Assembly (NCBI GenBank): GCA_964247055.1
Contig: OZ176054.1
Coordinates: forward strand, 9,238,001 to 9,302,000
DNA length: 64,000 bases
Reading direction: 5' to 3'
From: Paragordius varius
Taxonomy: Eukaryota; Nematomorpha
Below, one piece after another: positions 44,632 to 58,605 of the stretch. Positions within the stretch are counted from its first letter, which is position 1. Every line of letters starts with the position of its first letter. The position numbers and the translations under genes were made by a program. Under the pieces are notes generated by a model, which did no database searches, was not told where the DNA came from, and saw only the letters and a program-made list of their open reading frames with translations.

Positions 44632-46092
44632 ATGGAGGCAAAGGTTAAAGATTATGCAAAATATAGAATTCGAGATATTTTATTTACATCGATATCCATA
44701 GTAACTTATTCCTTTGATGTGGTCACTGATGTTCTGCTAGCAGTTAGCTATTACAAAAACAATCAATTTTGGCCTGCTGTTTTAACCATAATCATTGTTC
44801 TCGCCTCATCAATTATAATCAATATATGTTGCATTTGTTGGTTCATAAAAGATAATCATCTCAAAAGATCTACACCTATTTATGTTTGGGCCATTCACAT
44901 TTTATTGATCATTTTGCAATGTGGTCCTATGCTAAATTACGTTTATCTTATTTATTATGCCACTCTTAGCATAAGGGCCGTATCGGTTATTAAGAAAAAA
45001 TTTTACATATCCTTAGCAACTTATTATGATCACGATTCTTCGTTACTCCGAATTTTCGAAACATACATAGAAAGTTTGCCACAACTTATTTTACAAATTT
45101 ACATATTTTTCAAGTGTGATAAGTGCCATCATTTTACATTTTTTCACATTGATTTGGTTTATTTGCAAATCATTTCGATTGGGAGTTCATGGATATCGAT
45201 TGCTTGGAGTATAACTTCGTATTATAGAATTTTGCGTTTCTCCAACCTTTTCAAAATCAATGTTACCATTAAGGCATCTATCGTATATTTTCTGTGGAAG
45301 TTTTTTTCCACAGGGGGTCGTACCATTATATTAGCGCTATTTTCGTTGCATCATGCAAAAACCTTGTTTCTGCTCTTAGCGGCTCATTGGTTTTGTATGA
45401 CCATTTGGATCATATATCAAAAATCTACGTTTTGTAGTGGTGGTGTTGTCGCAAATGGCCCACCACCATCTCAAAATTCTAATCGCAAAACATCGTTTGA
45501 AACAATAACGGAACCTAAAGATAAGTCTCATAAAACCTTTGATAACGGCACTCCATTACCCAAAGAAGAAAAGCCAAAAGGGCGGTTTTGGGATCGCATC
45601 TCTGAATACATGTACGATGCTTTGATAGGTCTCGTCTACATATTTAGTTATATGAATGTTGTTGATGGGAAAACACGTTATAAACTTACAGCATTTTACG
45701 GTGTTATGTTGATCGAAAATTGTACCATGTTAACACTTTGGTATATGCGCGCAACTACTCTAAGCTTGTACGTACGTTTGGGCATAATTATGTTTTGCTT
45801 GGTGGCATTTTGTTTTGATATATTTTTCTTAACGCTTTATTACATGTTTTATCACCCGTTGAGAATGTGTAATAGCATTGCGGGCACAGGGGAAATCCAA
45901 ACACCGCTAACCTCTTTAAACGGACATCAAGAAAAATTTAGCGGTCAAAATTTAACTATTGGTGGACCTAATCATTGTCATTCCCATCTTCAAGCTCCGG
46001 CTAACAGTATATATCCTTTGGTAGATGACCAAGCCCATTGCTGTATAAGGGATGTTAAGGTGCCAAATCTAATGAATACTCATTCACCCTGA
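44632..46092 (+). CDS. XK-related membrane protein (phospholipid scramblase family), intronless
   Basis: XK-related proteins are multi-pass plasma-membrane proteins; some members (XKR8, XKR4, XKR9) expose phosphatidylserine after caspase cleavage. One uninterrupted ORF gives 486 aa, close to the family's usual 400-650. About ten hydrophobic segments are visible. Family marks are FDVVTDVLLAVSYY near the N-terminus, RIFETYIESLPQLILQIYI in the middle, SWISIAWSITSYYR, and GKTRYKLTAFYGVMLIEN with CTMLTLWY towards the end. The C-terminal tail of about 75 residues is hydrophilic. It contains LVDDQA, which could be a caspase-type site, but that is speculative. The gene has no intron although its neighbours have 13-14. 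The ATG at 44632 is preferred to the upstream TTG. The XKR subtype is not assigned. Confidence 0.93.
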   Translation: MEAKVKDYAKYRIRDILFTSISIVTYSFDVVTDVLLAVSYYKNNQFWPAVLTIIIVLASSIIINICCICWFIKDNHLKRSTPIYVWAIHILLIILQCGPMLNYVYLIYYATLSIRAVSVIKKKFYISLATYYDHDSSLLRIFETYIESLPQLILQIYIFFKCDKCHHFTFFHIDLVYLQIISIGSSWISIAWSITSYYRILRFSNLFKINVTIKASIVYFLWKFFSTGGRTIILALFSLHHAKTLFLLLAAHWFCMTIWIIYQKSTFCSGGVVANGPPPSQNSNRKTSFETITEPKDKSHKTFDNGTPLPKEEKPKGRFWDRISEYMYDALIGLVYIFSYMNVVDGKTRYKLTAFYGVMLIENCTMLTLWYMRATTLSLYVRLGIIMFCLVAFCFDIFFLTLYYMFYHPLRMCNSIAGTGEIQTPLTSLNGHQEKFSGQNLTIGGPNHCHSHLQAPANSIYPLVDDQAHCCIRDVKVPNLMNTHSP

Positions 46093-46837
46093 TAATAATT
46101 GGTGTGGCTAAGTCGTACTCAAACCTCAGCCCAAAGTGTCGCATGCGGCCCTAAAAGTTCCTTTTTATGGCCCAGAAATATTAGTTAAATTTTTTATGCA
46201 CTTTTCTGGGGTATAATAATCTGCAAATGTGTCAAATAGCTATAAAATTTTTTAGCGGTATTATATGGTCGGCCCTTGAGACAAGATAAATATTTTTTGC
46301 TTTATAAATTTTTGGTGAATACCACTGGTTTAGCTAAAGAAAAAAAAATTTTTGAGGAATGCCAAATAATATAATTTTTTGTCTTAAGGACCCTGTGCCC
46401 CATATAATATCAATCAAATAATGTGCAAATATATATACCCTTAACAAATTATTATCACAAAATTTATTGAATAATTCCGGGCTATAAAAAGCACTTTTAG
46501 GCCATAGTTTGAGTACTCTAGTTTAGCTCTAAAGAATGAGTGTGCTAGCTTTTAATTCATGTTTGATCTCATCAAAAATTATTATATAATCTTCATGGAT
46601 CATTTATACTACATACCCAATGTTTCCGCTTTTAAGTTTCCCATAATTGAGGTCTGCATTTACAAAACCCTTAAACCGCATTTATAGAGAACCTTTTTGA
46701 TAGTTTTGTGATATTTTACCTATTATTTCAAAAACTGAATATATATATATAACAATTGATATTTAAATGTGATGTTGTTAATTTATTTTTATAATTTTTT
46801 TCCTAATCAATTTATATATAAATGTGCTGATGTTAAA

Positions 46838-46884
<47 letters not shown>

Positions 46885-47024
46885 ATAAATTTATGAGAGT
46901 TTTTTCGACTTTTACTATATCCCACGCATTATTGGCTAATTATTTAAAAAAATTGTCCTATTTTGCCATGAGTCATGACATAATTAAGATATTGCATATT
47001 ACTATTTAATGTAGTGCAAGTTTT

Positions 47025-47257
47025 CAGAGGCGTAGCTTGCATTTCTGCGCCCAGAGCATGACTCGTTTCCATCCATGCTTAAGTTCAAATCGTGGTCATG
47101 ACTACACATAACTGGGTGATTTATTATGTATTATCTTAAATAATACCTTTTAATTACCTATTTTTGAAATAAAATTCAAATTTTTTATAATCCAGCGCTC
47201 CTTAAACTATGGCCCCCGATGTTTCAATCCCCCTTTCTCCCTCTAGCTACGCCTCTG
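47025..47257. mobile_element. hAT MITE with exact 8-bp target duplication
   Basis: This 233-bp element has ends CAGAGGCGTAGCTTGC and, inverted, CAGAGGCGTAGCTAGAGG. CAAGTTTT flanks both sides (47017-47024 and 47258-47265). This is a textbook hAT MITE signature. A second copy lies at 60235-60456. Confidence 0.85.
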
Positions 47258-48184
47258 CAAGTTTTAATAAATCTTATTTTTTTCAAGCAAATATCTTTGA
47301 TTTAAAAAAATGTCAAATTTCGAAAACCAAAAGTTTTGCGCCTGCTTTTGTATTTTTTTCATAAACATACTATTGAATAAAGATTTCATGATCATAATTT
47401 TTATTTAAACATTCCCTTCAGTTTAAATGCCTTTATGTAATTTTTAAAAATATAACAAATGATCCTTTATAATAGGTATGACATATGAATATATAAAACT
47501 GTAAGGGGCGTAATTAATTTTCTTTTTGAGAATAATAGATACACATGCATAACGTAGTAGTAAATGTTTTAGAAAAATTTTGGACTGGAATGTTTTTGAT
47601 ATTAGGGTACAAAACTTTAAACCGCGCGTAAAGTTGAATCTAAAAAAAATAAAACCCAACCGCTGAACCGTGTCTGGCACCCTGATTAGTTGACATCACA
47701 TAAAACCTATAAAAAAAGTATTTTATTATTCCCAGAATATAAAATTGGGGCGTAGATAAATATATTCTTATTATCACATCAATGGTACTTAAAATAATTA
47801 TGAGGCCGCATTTATTGTTGCAGGGTGCACCACATTATAACAATATAAATATAATTTTATAAGTTTAATGGTTAATTGCTTATGCTAGCATACGTCGCAT
47901 TCCGCTTACGGTTGTGTTTAAGATTGAATGTCATTCGTCCATTTAAATAGATTTAAAAAATCAAATTTTAAAAATCTATAAAAACTAACCAAATATTGAC
48001 ACCCCACAAACTTAGCCGTGTGGGCAAAAATTTGTAATAATGTATTTAACTTGGATATTTGTAGATTAACATCTCTCTATAGTTGCACACATATAAAGCA
48101 GTGAGTGACCCTAATTAAATTTCAAAATGATTTGATATGGCCCACTAAGAAGTAACCCTATTTAAACATTAGCTATTCTTATAA

Positions 48185-48484
48185 TATACCATTTACAATT
48201 CGAATTCGCCCTTGAAAAATTCAACTTCATTCTCAAACAATTCAATTCACCCTAAAAGAAATTATGTGTATTTTGAAATTAAAAATTACCTATAGTTTAA
48301 TATATTTTTAAAAAATAAAATTTTGTTTAAAATTAAAATAATACTGACTATCCATAAAAATATATTTCATATTAATATTGAGTTATATTTATTCAAAAAC
48401 ACATATTTGTTTTTTAGGGTGAATTTGAATTCGAGGGCGAATCCGAATTGTTCAAGGGTGAATTTGAACTGTAAATGGTATATA
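48185..48484. mobile_element. TATACCATTT-family MITE upstream of the guanylyl cyclase gene
   Basis: It starts TATACCATTTACAATTCGAA and ends GAACTGTAAATGGTATAT. Near the right end, GAATTGTTCAAGGGTGAATT type repeats occur. Its right end runs into a TA repeat about 220 bp before the cyclase ATG, so it may sit in the promoter. Confidence 0.65.
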
Positions 48485-48708
48485 TATATATATATATATA
48501 CTATATACTACCTTAGGAAAATTTTAGCTGTTCTATATCTCTGAAATCTATTGATATAACTGTTAATTGTATTGTACCCTTAATTACAAATATATAAAAT
48601 TGATAAAACATATAAATTATTTATATGAAAACGTTATCAAACAATTATTATTATTAATACAAAAATTATTTTGTAATAAATATTTATAAATCTGTGAAAA
48701 ATAATTTG

Positions 48709-51700
48709 ATGACCACACAATATTTTATTGTAACCATTGGGCCAAAAATGATTTTATTGTATCTCTTAATTTTAACCGAAACTTGTAAACCCTATAATAT
48801 ATTAGTAACAGACAAAAGCTTAACAACTTATTCTGAATTAAAAAACAATTCTTTATTTTTCTATAATTTGTCACTAAACATTACATATGAAAGTTATATC
48901 AAATTGCCGAATATATCTTGGATTATCCATTTGGATTCAAATCAAATTGAACATTTTATTCAAGGGATGTCAAATGATTTTCAAAAACTAAATCCCACAA
49001 TAAATAATAGTTTTGTCGATATTTTTATGCGGAATATAGAAAATAATAATAATTTAAAAATATCCAATTTTAATACATCATATAGCGCAGATGTCAGCAA
49101 TACCCATGTTGAAACAATCATATTTGATATTAGCATTCAAGCGGTAAATTTTCCAAGATATAAAAAGAAACATATTGATAATTATAACGCATTACAATGT
49201 CAGAAACAAACAAATTTATCTAATCACTCTGATAATAATGTTACAATTACAAACTTATCTACAAAAAATCCTGGTCTTATCATTGATTTATCGGGACAAA
49301 TTTTATGTTTATTCCATTTGTCACCGTTTCCAATATTGTTCTCCCAGTCATTTAACTCGTATTCAAGTTTACATTTGGCAAAAGTTATATTGTCTTACCT
49401 TAAATATCTTGAAGTTACATCAAACATTTCCAATGTTGGTATACTATTCAATCCTAGTTACATTACAACGCTGTGCCTTATTAAGGCTATTAATGAACAG
49501 TATCAATCTTCTGAGCAAAATGAAACGAAAAAAATATGGGGAGGTATAGATGGAAATATTTCAATTGTTCCATGTTGTGGATATATTGGAGGCCATAATA
49601 TACATTTAAATAGGGCCCTTATTTCTCTAAAACAACAAAATGCAAGTAAATAAATAAGACAATTAAATTACAGTAATAATTAAAATTATACGGACTAAAC
49701 GCGTAAAAATATGAAGAAATACAATTTTTCAAAAGCTAAAACCATACTTTTTTTAACTTTCACTTTTCATATTCAATTGTAAAATAAATAATTGATTATG
49801 TTACCAATATACATGTCTATCACTGTGTGCAAAAAAGAGGGTTAATTTTTTTAACAAAAAATTTTTTTTTCAAATAGCTTATGACCAGTGAATTATTTGC
49901 CGCAAAAATTTTAATTTGTTGATAACCTAGTTTTTGAAATATTAAAAGAAAATTGAAATCAGGCAAAAAGTGAAAATTAGGGATAATTAAGGATAATTCA
50001 AAAAATAATGATAGAAGTCGAGATATTATGGTTGATTATCATTTTAGGGAATAATTTCTTTATATAGGTAGCTTAAAATCATATAAATAGGGGTCCTATA
50101 AAATCTCAGTTTAAAAAAACACTTAAAATTTAAAAAGATTTTGTGAAACTATATTAAAATAATATTTTTTTATTTACTAGCTAAACTCACTAATTTTAAC
50201 ATTCATATCTTATTCAGTAAAAAAACTTCTATATCAAAATAAAACTAATGATTATTGTTTTTTATTTTTTATTTTTGTCATCTGGTTTATGAGTGTGTAA
50301 AAAATTTATACTGTTTTATTGGAATCTTACATGAGTGGGAGTTATAAAATATATAATTTAAAAATAGAATTTAAAACTAATGGAATATCAACAAACAATC
50401 CGTACAAATCCCTCTAACAGGTTTCTTTAAACACAAATTAATTTTCACTGGGATATATATGGATATTTGGTTGATTTTCCACTACTTTAAAATCCTATTT
50501 TATATTAATTATATACTTTATAACTCCCACTCATGTAAGATTCCAAATAAGTATAAAATTTTATAAACTCATAAACCAGATGACAAAAAAATGAAAAAAT
50601 AAAAACAATTTTTTAGTTTTATTTTGATATAGAAGTTTTTTTTACTGAATATGATATAAACGTTAAGAATTTAATAGTGAGTTTAGCTAGTAAATAATTA
50701 AAAATTATTATATTGTTTCATAAAATTCTTTTTGCCTTTCAAGTGTGTTAAATATGATTTTAGGCTATTTATGTAGAGAAAATATTTCCTATGATAATCA
50801 ACCATAATATATCAACTTTTTTTACGGCAAATTAATACGCTGGTCATAAGCTATCTCATGAATTGTTAAAATTTTTTTTGCACACAATGTTTTTTACTAT
50901 GTAACTCAAAACAATGAATTATATTCAAGATAAGAAAAGTGGCTCTTTTAAAAATATTAGTCTTTATATTTTTTTATTTTTTCCGTATAATTTCAATTTT
51001 TACTGTAAAATAAATTGTGTTGTTAAATGCAATGGGTAGTAAAAAATTAATTTATATGGAAATTTTTAACAATTACAAATTATATTGAATAATAACCTAA
51101 TAAATTTTATAAATAACAAATACCGACCAAACCGAATAAATATTTTGCGTTCGAATTGATTTAAATAATTTTTATAATATATAACAAATAGTTAAATTGA
51201 TAAATTCAATTAATTTTTGTATATTTAAATTTCGTGTCATTAATTCTATTTGTCAGATAGCAAAAACCTGCTTAAAAATATTTGACCGGTTATTTTTTTG
51301 GTAATCACGGTGAGGAATGTATGATTAAACCGATATTATTTAAATTTTAACATCAATTATTAAACAAACTCAAAATATTATTTGACCATTTCGCCGTCCC
51401 ATGATCACAATCCTATTTAAAAAAGTATTTAGAAGGTTGGATTTATTTATTATTTCGTTTGAAAGAATAATTAATTTCTTATTGTTTTCCCATGTTAAGG
51501 TACTTTCCTCTATTTCGGTGATATAAATGGTATCAACTCATTCATCAAAACTCTGAGGCAGTTGAACTTCCACAAAATCTATGACACAAAATTTTTAATA
51601 TTTGATGTTACTTTACAGCCGACTTCAATTCTTATTGGTAAACTTTACGTTTCATTATTTGAAATAATCTACCGTAAAAGGTAAAGAACTAGTATTATTT

Positions 51701-54700
51701 ACAAAGGAAACCACTATAATTTAACATTTCTTTAACATTTTCTATAATCTATTTTGGGTAAGTAAAAAAGGATTAAGATGTAAAAGCATAATTAATTATA
51801 TCAAATTGTAAACATAAAGTTTTATAAAAAAAATTTAAGGTCAATTAAAGAGATAAAAAAATATTAGTTCATTGCTTTTTACTATATGTAGTATCTTCTT
51901 TGAAAAAATATTAGTTGTATCATATTACATACATTTTTGTAGAACTCCTTAAAGTCTACAAGTCCACCCTTTATAAAATTCATTGGATTAAATTGTCTGA
52001 ATATGCGCCACCGCTTAGTATTACGATCGAGGTATGTTTTAATAATTATATAAAGTTTAATATGTTATTTAAACATTTGGTAAAAATCAAGATTTTCGGA
52101 GTAATAATTCTCTGAAACGATTGTAAAATATCTTATCGTGAAAGTAGCCAAACGACTGAATCTATGGTTGTATTAACTTAAATTGATCATTATAAAAACT
52201 TTATTATAATAAGGCAACTCCATTCCTTTTACCCTTAATGGATAGATACCGCGGTATACTAGCTTCAAAATTGGTAAAAATAATATAATGAAAGCTGTTT
52301 TGTCAAAATTTTAAGATATTACAGTGTATACCAAAAATATTTTAACAAAAAATTTTTTTCATGAGATAGCTTATGACCAGGGTATTCATTTGCCGCAAAA
52401 ATTTTTATTACCCTAGAGATAGGCATATGTGAAGAAGCCATCCAAAATATTTGAATAAAGATAATGAGTTCCGTTCAAAATTACATATTTTTACCAAAAA
52501 ACACGTAAAATCTTATGGGGGAATTGTAGTATTTTAATTGTTAATTTTATCAAAACATTTTTTATATAGGAAATCGTAATACAAAAAGGAAACGCTATGA
52601 CAAGTAGTGTATGGGATACGTTTGAAGTGATAACATTTTTACGCAATTCGACAAGCCGCAATCCAACATCTACCATTGTTTCCCGATTCCGGTATAATGA
52701 AAGTGAACCACAATACTTTACACCCCTTTTGGTAAACGGGTCAGCAGCTTTGGAAACATTTTCATTTTGGTTGTTGGATGATATGGATTATTGGGAACTA
52801 CAAAGAAAAAAACAAATTATGCAATCACGAATAAAAATTGGGTTATGTATACTTTTCGTGGTGATGGCTTTGGCTCTCCTACCATTTTTGGTGAAGTATG
52901 GACGGTAATTTTTTTCATATTCTTATAAGAAATAATACATTTATTTATCACTTTGATTCAAATTGGGGTATGTAAATACCCCAGACTACATTTAAGTTAA
53001 AATTTTTAAAAAACTACTGAAAGAAACGGTCCCAATTTAAATTTATGCTTCTATCCTAATAACAATTATATAAATAAGCCGAAATATCTAAATAAAACTT
53101 GGTTTTGAAAAAAAAGTTTCATATCCAACTACTTCGACGTCATTTTTATTTTACATTTTTGCAGAATATCGTGTTTATTTAATTTTAAAGCTAAAATGAA
53201 AGCTAATTTTTCATTTAAATCACATCTAACATTGATAGAAACAGAAAAAGTCGTTTATTTTGTATTGATGTCATGTTGACTAAATTTTTAGCTTGAGATT
53301 TTAATAAAAATAAGAAATATCAAATATTTTTGAATGAAATTTATATATTTCGGTTCATTGTTATAAATCAAATTTTTGCCATGGTTTCAATTCATTCCAT
53401 ATATTTTGAACTATTTAATTTAAACAGGTCTGGGGTGTCCAACTACCCCAATTTGAATCGAAGGACTGAAATGAATGTGTTGTATCCAATTGTTAAGCAA
53501 TAATTTATACCTTTCTTAGTGTTATTTCCTATAATCAATAAATATTTTTGGAAAAAGAGTATAAATTTTTTTTTTATTTTTAGAGCATATTTGAATAATT
53601 TAAACTACACATTATTTATTGACAATTTTTATTCTCTTCTGCTCCAATATTCGCGTAAATTACTAATTTTTGATTAAATTTTTTTGAGTGCATTTACGTC
53701 TTGTGATTACGCTCAGAAAATAACGCTTTTAATAAATAATTTTACTTAAAATAAATAAAATAATTTTTAGCTAAATTCATAGGCTCAAGGGAGACGCGAC
53801 CTAAATCAATTATCAAAGTAAATTTCACAAACCTCCCAATAATAGGCGTCACTTAAAATAATAAATTTAATACAGTAAAAAAAGTTATCTACTCTCTATT
53901 TTGATTTTTATCTTCAAAAGTTTAAGTGTTTTTTTTGGTAAATTATTTCATTAATACATTTCGATTGGAAATCGTTTTGATTGTTTTATTTTTTACTCAA
54001 AAATATCGACATCATTCATTAAAACGATATACATTTGACAATTTTTTAAAGGGGCATTTACTATATAATCAAATGAGGACAGGTAAGGCAATGCATAGAT
54101 AGGTTCTTACATAAAATATGTTATATAGAACTATCTTGTTTTAACTATTTATAAAATATGTGTTTTAAATAACGGAATTCGTAAATTTTAAAGGGAAAAT
54201 TTACAATTGAAAAAGTGTTGAACTAGCAAAATATTATTATAACTTAGTGAATGGTATTGAAAATAAAAAGTCTATGATAATGTTTTATATATATTTTTTT
54301 CAATTATTTAGCCAAATATGTGAAAAATATAATCAACGCTTCAATGCGGAAAACTGGTTCATAAATTTAGATGATATCATCATGAATACTGATGAAATGG
54401 AATCCCAATACTCTCTACTAAATCTCTCATATTACAAAGTATCTAGTCTTTACTTCAATACTCCAAAATTTTAGGCCTTCAACAAAATTCAAATGATTTA
54501 AATAATTAACCAAAAAAATTTTAAGTTACATGTAAAATCGTTTTTCACATTAAATAGATAAATGGATAAAATGTATTTTAAAAAAATTATTGATCGACGG
54601 ACGGCTTTACCATTCATAATAGTTATTATAAGCAAAGAATTTTATTTTTTAAAAATGAATTGCTACAAAATATAATCCTGAGATTGCCAAGAATACAGAT

Positions 54701-54735
54701 AATTATAGGCGAATCATTTTTGAGATTTTTAATTG

Positions 54736-54768
<33 letters not shown>

Positions 54769-57700
54769 AAAATTTTATTCGATACGTTATAAAAATACGA
54801 TTTCGCTTTCGTCATTTTACAAAAATTTAAGAGCGATGACTTCCCGCTCTTTCTTGCTATATTTTAATAACTACATATAATTGTTTCGTACAATATCTAA
54901 ATTTTAAACAATGTAATTTTATTCGTATATTAAATATCTAAATTACTAATAGATTATTGCTAGATTACGATAAAGACAAAAAGTCATTATTATTGGTTTT
55001 AAGTAGTTATTTTCTGCTTTTCACTCTTATTAGCCAATAATGGCTGTATGAAAAACAAGCAATGTTTTATTACTCAAACTGTAATATCTTAATATATATT
55101 AAATTACAGTCATGTTTCCTTTAATTTATCAAAAAAAATTTTTTTGTTAAATGGGTTTAAATATTTGGTAAAGAATGGAAAAAAACAAGAGCTCTATGGT
55201 AATTCTTATACTTTTTTGATGAATATGATACTGTTAATACCATGAAGCTCTTGTTTTTTCCATTCTTTACCAAATTATTTATACCCATTTAACGAAAAAA
55301 AATAAATGTTTGATAAAAAGAATACATATCCTGATATCGCGTTTTGAATATAATAATAATAGGATATCAAGTCGTCAAATGCATCGAAATCCCTTCAAAA
55401 TATTTATACAGCAGAATCTACCAAATCATACGGTTTATACAATGGACAAAAGGTTTAAATTAGCTTAAAGCTGCAATAAATTAAGAAATTAATTGTTAAC
55501 CGTTACTGTATCGGTGAAAATAACTAGTCCATTTTTTATTTTCATACCGATGATTAAATGACAGCGTTGTTAATATTCAACTTTTTGCTGGACTTCATGG
55601 ACAAATTTTCTGTAGGCTGAACTGTCTAAAGATAAATTGATCAGATTAACAACTTAATAATAATGGGATGTGTTTACAGTAAAATTTGAAATTGTACAAA
55701 GAAATGGTAAAAAACATACAGAAAAATTCTTTAGACACCCAAAACTTTTTTAAACCTTCGTATTTTGAAAATAAACTAAAAGTATTTATTTACATGTTAA
55801 AATACATGATTTATTACAATTTACATTTATATTCTTTGTGTCAATTTATATTTAAAAAAAATTAAACAATATGGTTGGTTCTCTTTTAAAATAATATTTA
55901 TCTTCTATTTTTGCATTTGTCTGTATATTTATTTTTACTGTATGCAGTTTTTTGGATTTCCAATTTTAACAAATTATTTTGAATTGTAGTAACAGAATAA
56001 GGATGGATTTACAATTTTTTTTCATTTATACTAATTTAGGTGTTTATTAAGCACATTCGCGCTAAATCCGTACAGATCGACAAATATTTGCTGAGAGAGA
56101 TAAGAATTTTAACACAATTCACCAACGAAAATTTGGTGGCCTTTGTGGGCATAAGCTTTACGATTAATCAAATAGCACTGATAACGGAATACGCTAGTCG
56201 TGGTAATTTGCAATTGGCATTACTAAGTGAATTATCAATGGATAAAGATTTCAAATTCTCTATCATTAACGATATTATAACGGTAAGATGTTGCAAATAA
56301 ATAATTTAGATAAAATTTAAATAAATTACATAAATTTATTAAATTAAAGTTTAAGCCAAAGTAAAAGCGCCTTAGCATATGTATAAGTTGTTATAAAATA
56401 TTTGAGAAATAAAGGATTATTGACCCCAATCTTAGCTGCTAATGAAAATCTAGTAACCGCGTTTGATTAACTTTTTTTCAAATTTGCACAGTGAGTTAAA
56501 TTTCTTGGTATTGTATTTATAAATCAAACAAAACGTTCATAAAATCATAGATTGATTATTGTTAGGGATTGAAGTATATTCACACTAGTCCCATACGGGT
56601 ACATGGTCATTTTCGATCAGACAAATGCGTGATTGACGAAAAATTTGTGCTAAAAATATGTGATTTTGGACTACCGACCTTACATTCCCTTCATGCTCAG
56701 GAAATTATTGGGCTCGAAAATATGGCTGAAACTATAGGCTCTGTACCCACACATGCCAATATATCGTCATCGTCTACGAAACAAAAAAATATTAAGGATG
56801 CCAAATTATATCACAAAAAATATGAAATGCGTAAACTATGGGTCGCACCTGAAATCTTACGGGTTCAAACGGATTTGTTCCACTGTAATGTTGTTTTATT
56901 TTTATAATAATTTTTGGTGTCCACAAATTTTTTATAATAAATTGCTAAAAACACAAACCGGAAAGTTATAACCAAGTTTGCTACCATAGGCCAAATTAAA
57001 ATGATTTAAGTTTTTTCAAAAAAACCCTTTCCTTTTTTAATATACTAACCGAGCTTCGGTTTACCACATACTCAAACTCGTTTAATACTTTTTTATTTTT
57101 TGCCAGGTTCATGATTTGAAATTAAAACTCCTTATTTATTTTATCATAAATATATTGTCTATAAACCTAGTTAATAATGTATTTTTTGTTTGGAATGAAG
57201 AATATAGAAACCAAAATAATTTTATTTAACTTCATGCGCGCTTTCTTGGATATAGACAATTGCTATAAAAGTCGATTTCTTAAAGGACTCGTAGTTTCCA
57301 AAGCACAAAGCACCATGAGAAAGCCAGATACATTTATCCTATATTATGATAATTTACCACCCGATTTTGTGCATTTTTATTTGAAGATATTTAAAAAAAA
57401 CGCTAGCTCAAACTTTTCCGAATCTTTTTTATATTAAATGACTGATTTTTCGAGTTAAATCATGATACATATTACAGATAGCTGGTAATATATTGATTAG
57501 TTCTAATGAGCGAGATATATGCCATTTGATTGATCTCGGCTTTTAGCATAATATTATTTTTTAAATTTTTTTCAGATTTAGCTATTGAATATATATGTAT
57601 CATTAGATTTTTTAGTAATCTATTCAAAGTTTTTACAGGATATAATTTATATATGATATGATAATAATAAAAAGGTTCACAAAAAGCCGATATTTACAGT

Positions 57701-58565
57701 TTTGCTATTGTTCTATCGGAAATTTTAACGAGAAGAGCTCCCTATTCATTTAATATTGAAGAAGCGCATGAACGCAATTTGGACAATAATGGCGTTGATT
57801 CAATGTCAAAAATAATTGAACGCATAAAACATGGTGGACGTCCCTTTTTGAGACCTACGATACCAATTACAAATGATACACCGGACGAAATTATGAGTTT
57901 AATTAGTAATTATAAGGACATATATAATCCTAAAGTAATTTTCATTATTGCAATTACTATTCGTAAAATAATATTTGATTCATTTCTACATTTAAGGCCA
58001 TAAATACAGTAAAAATTGAAATTATAAAGACAAAACGTAAAAACTTTTTCAAAAGATCACTGTACTTTGTTAATCTTAATTTTTTAATTATAAATAAGTG
58101 TTTTAAATTGCAAAATATGCAATGGAAATGGAAATTGGTAACATTAAATCTACATTTTACAATAATTAGAAATAACATTTGTCTTAATGATTTTACGTTC
58201 AGAAAAAAAAATCCGATAATCAATACTTAAATATTGCTAAAGCTATTAACGGTCAATAAGACGTATATTATGATAATAGGAATTTGTTGGGACGAGGATC
58301 CATCACTCCGGTATACAATGAATCAAATTGAAAGTATTTACCAAAACTTTCTAAAGATACACGATATAAGTGAAAACTACGTCGAAAATGTAATTATACG
58401 GTTGGAAAAATATTCCGAAACATTAGATGCCCTAATGTTGGAACGAACGACGGAGTTGGAAATCGCCAAAAACAAATCACAACAAATCCTATATAACATA
58501 CTGCCAAGGTATCTATTTGTGATTGCTTCTATTAGTGGTGGAAAGATTAAATATTGTTTATTGAT

Positions 58566-58605
<40 letters not shown>

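Larger units (their letters stand above)
46093..48708. other. Intergenic region between the XK-related and guanylyl cyclase genes
   Basis: No exon is seen. It holds a hAT-like copy at about 46100-46327 (end CCAGTGGTATTCACC in reverse complement), a second related fragment to about 46520 (GCCATAGTTTGAGTACTC), a TA repeat (46842-46881), an intact hAT MITE (47025-47257) and a TATACCATTT MITE (48185-48484). A stretch at about 47610-47690 has raised GC (GGTTCAGCGG complement, GTGTCTGGCACCC) but no gene. Confidence 0.5.
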
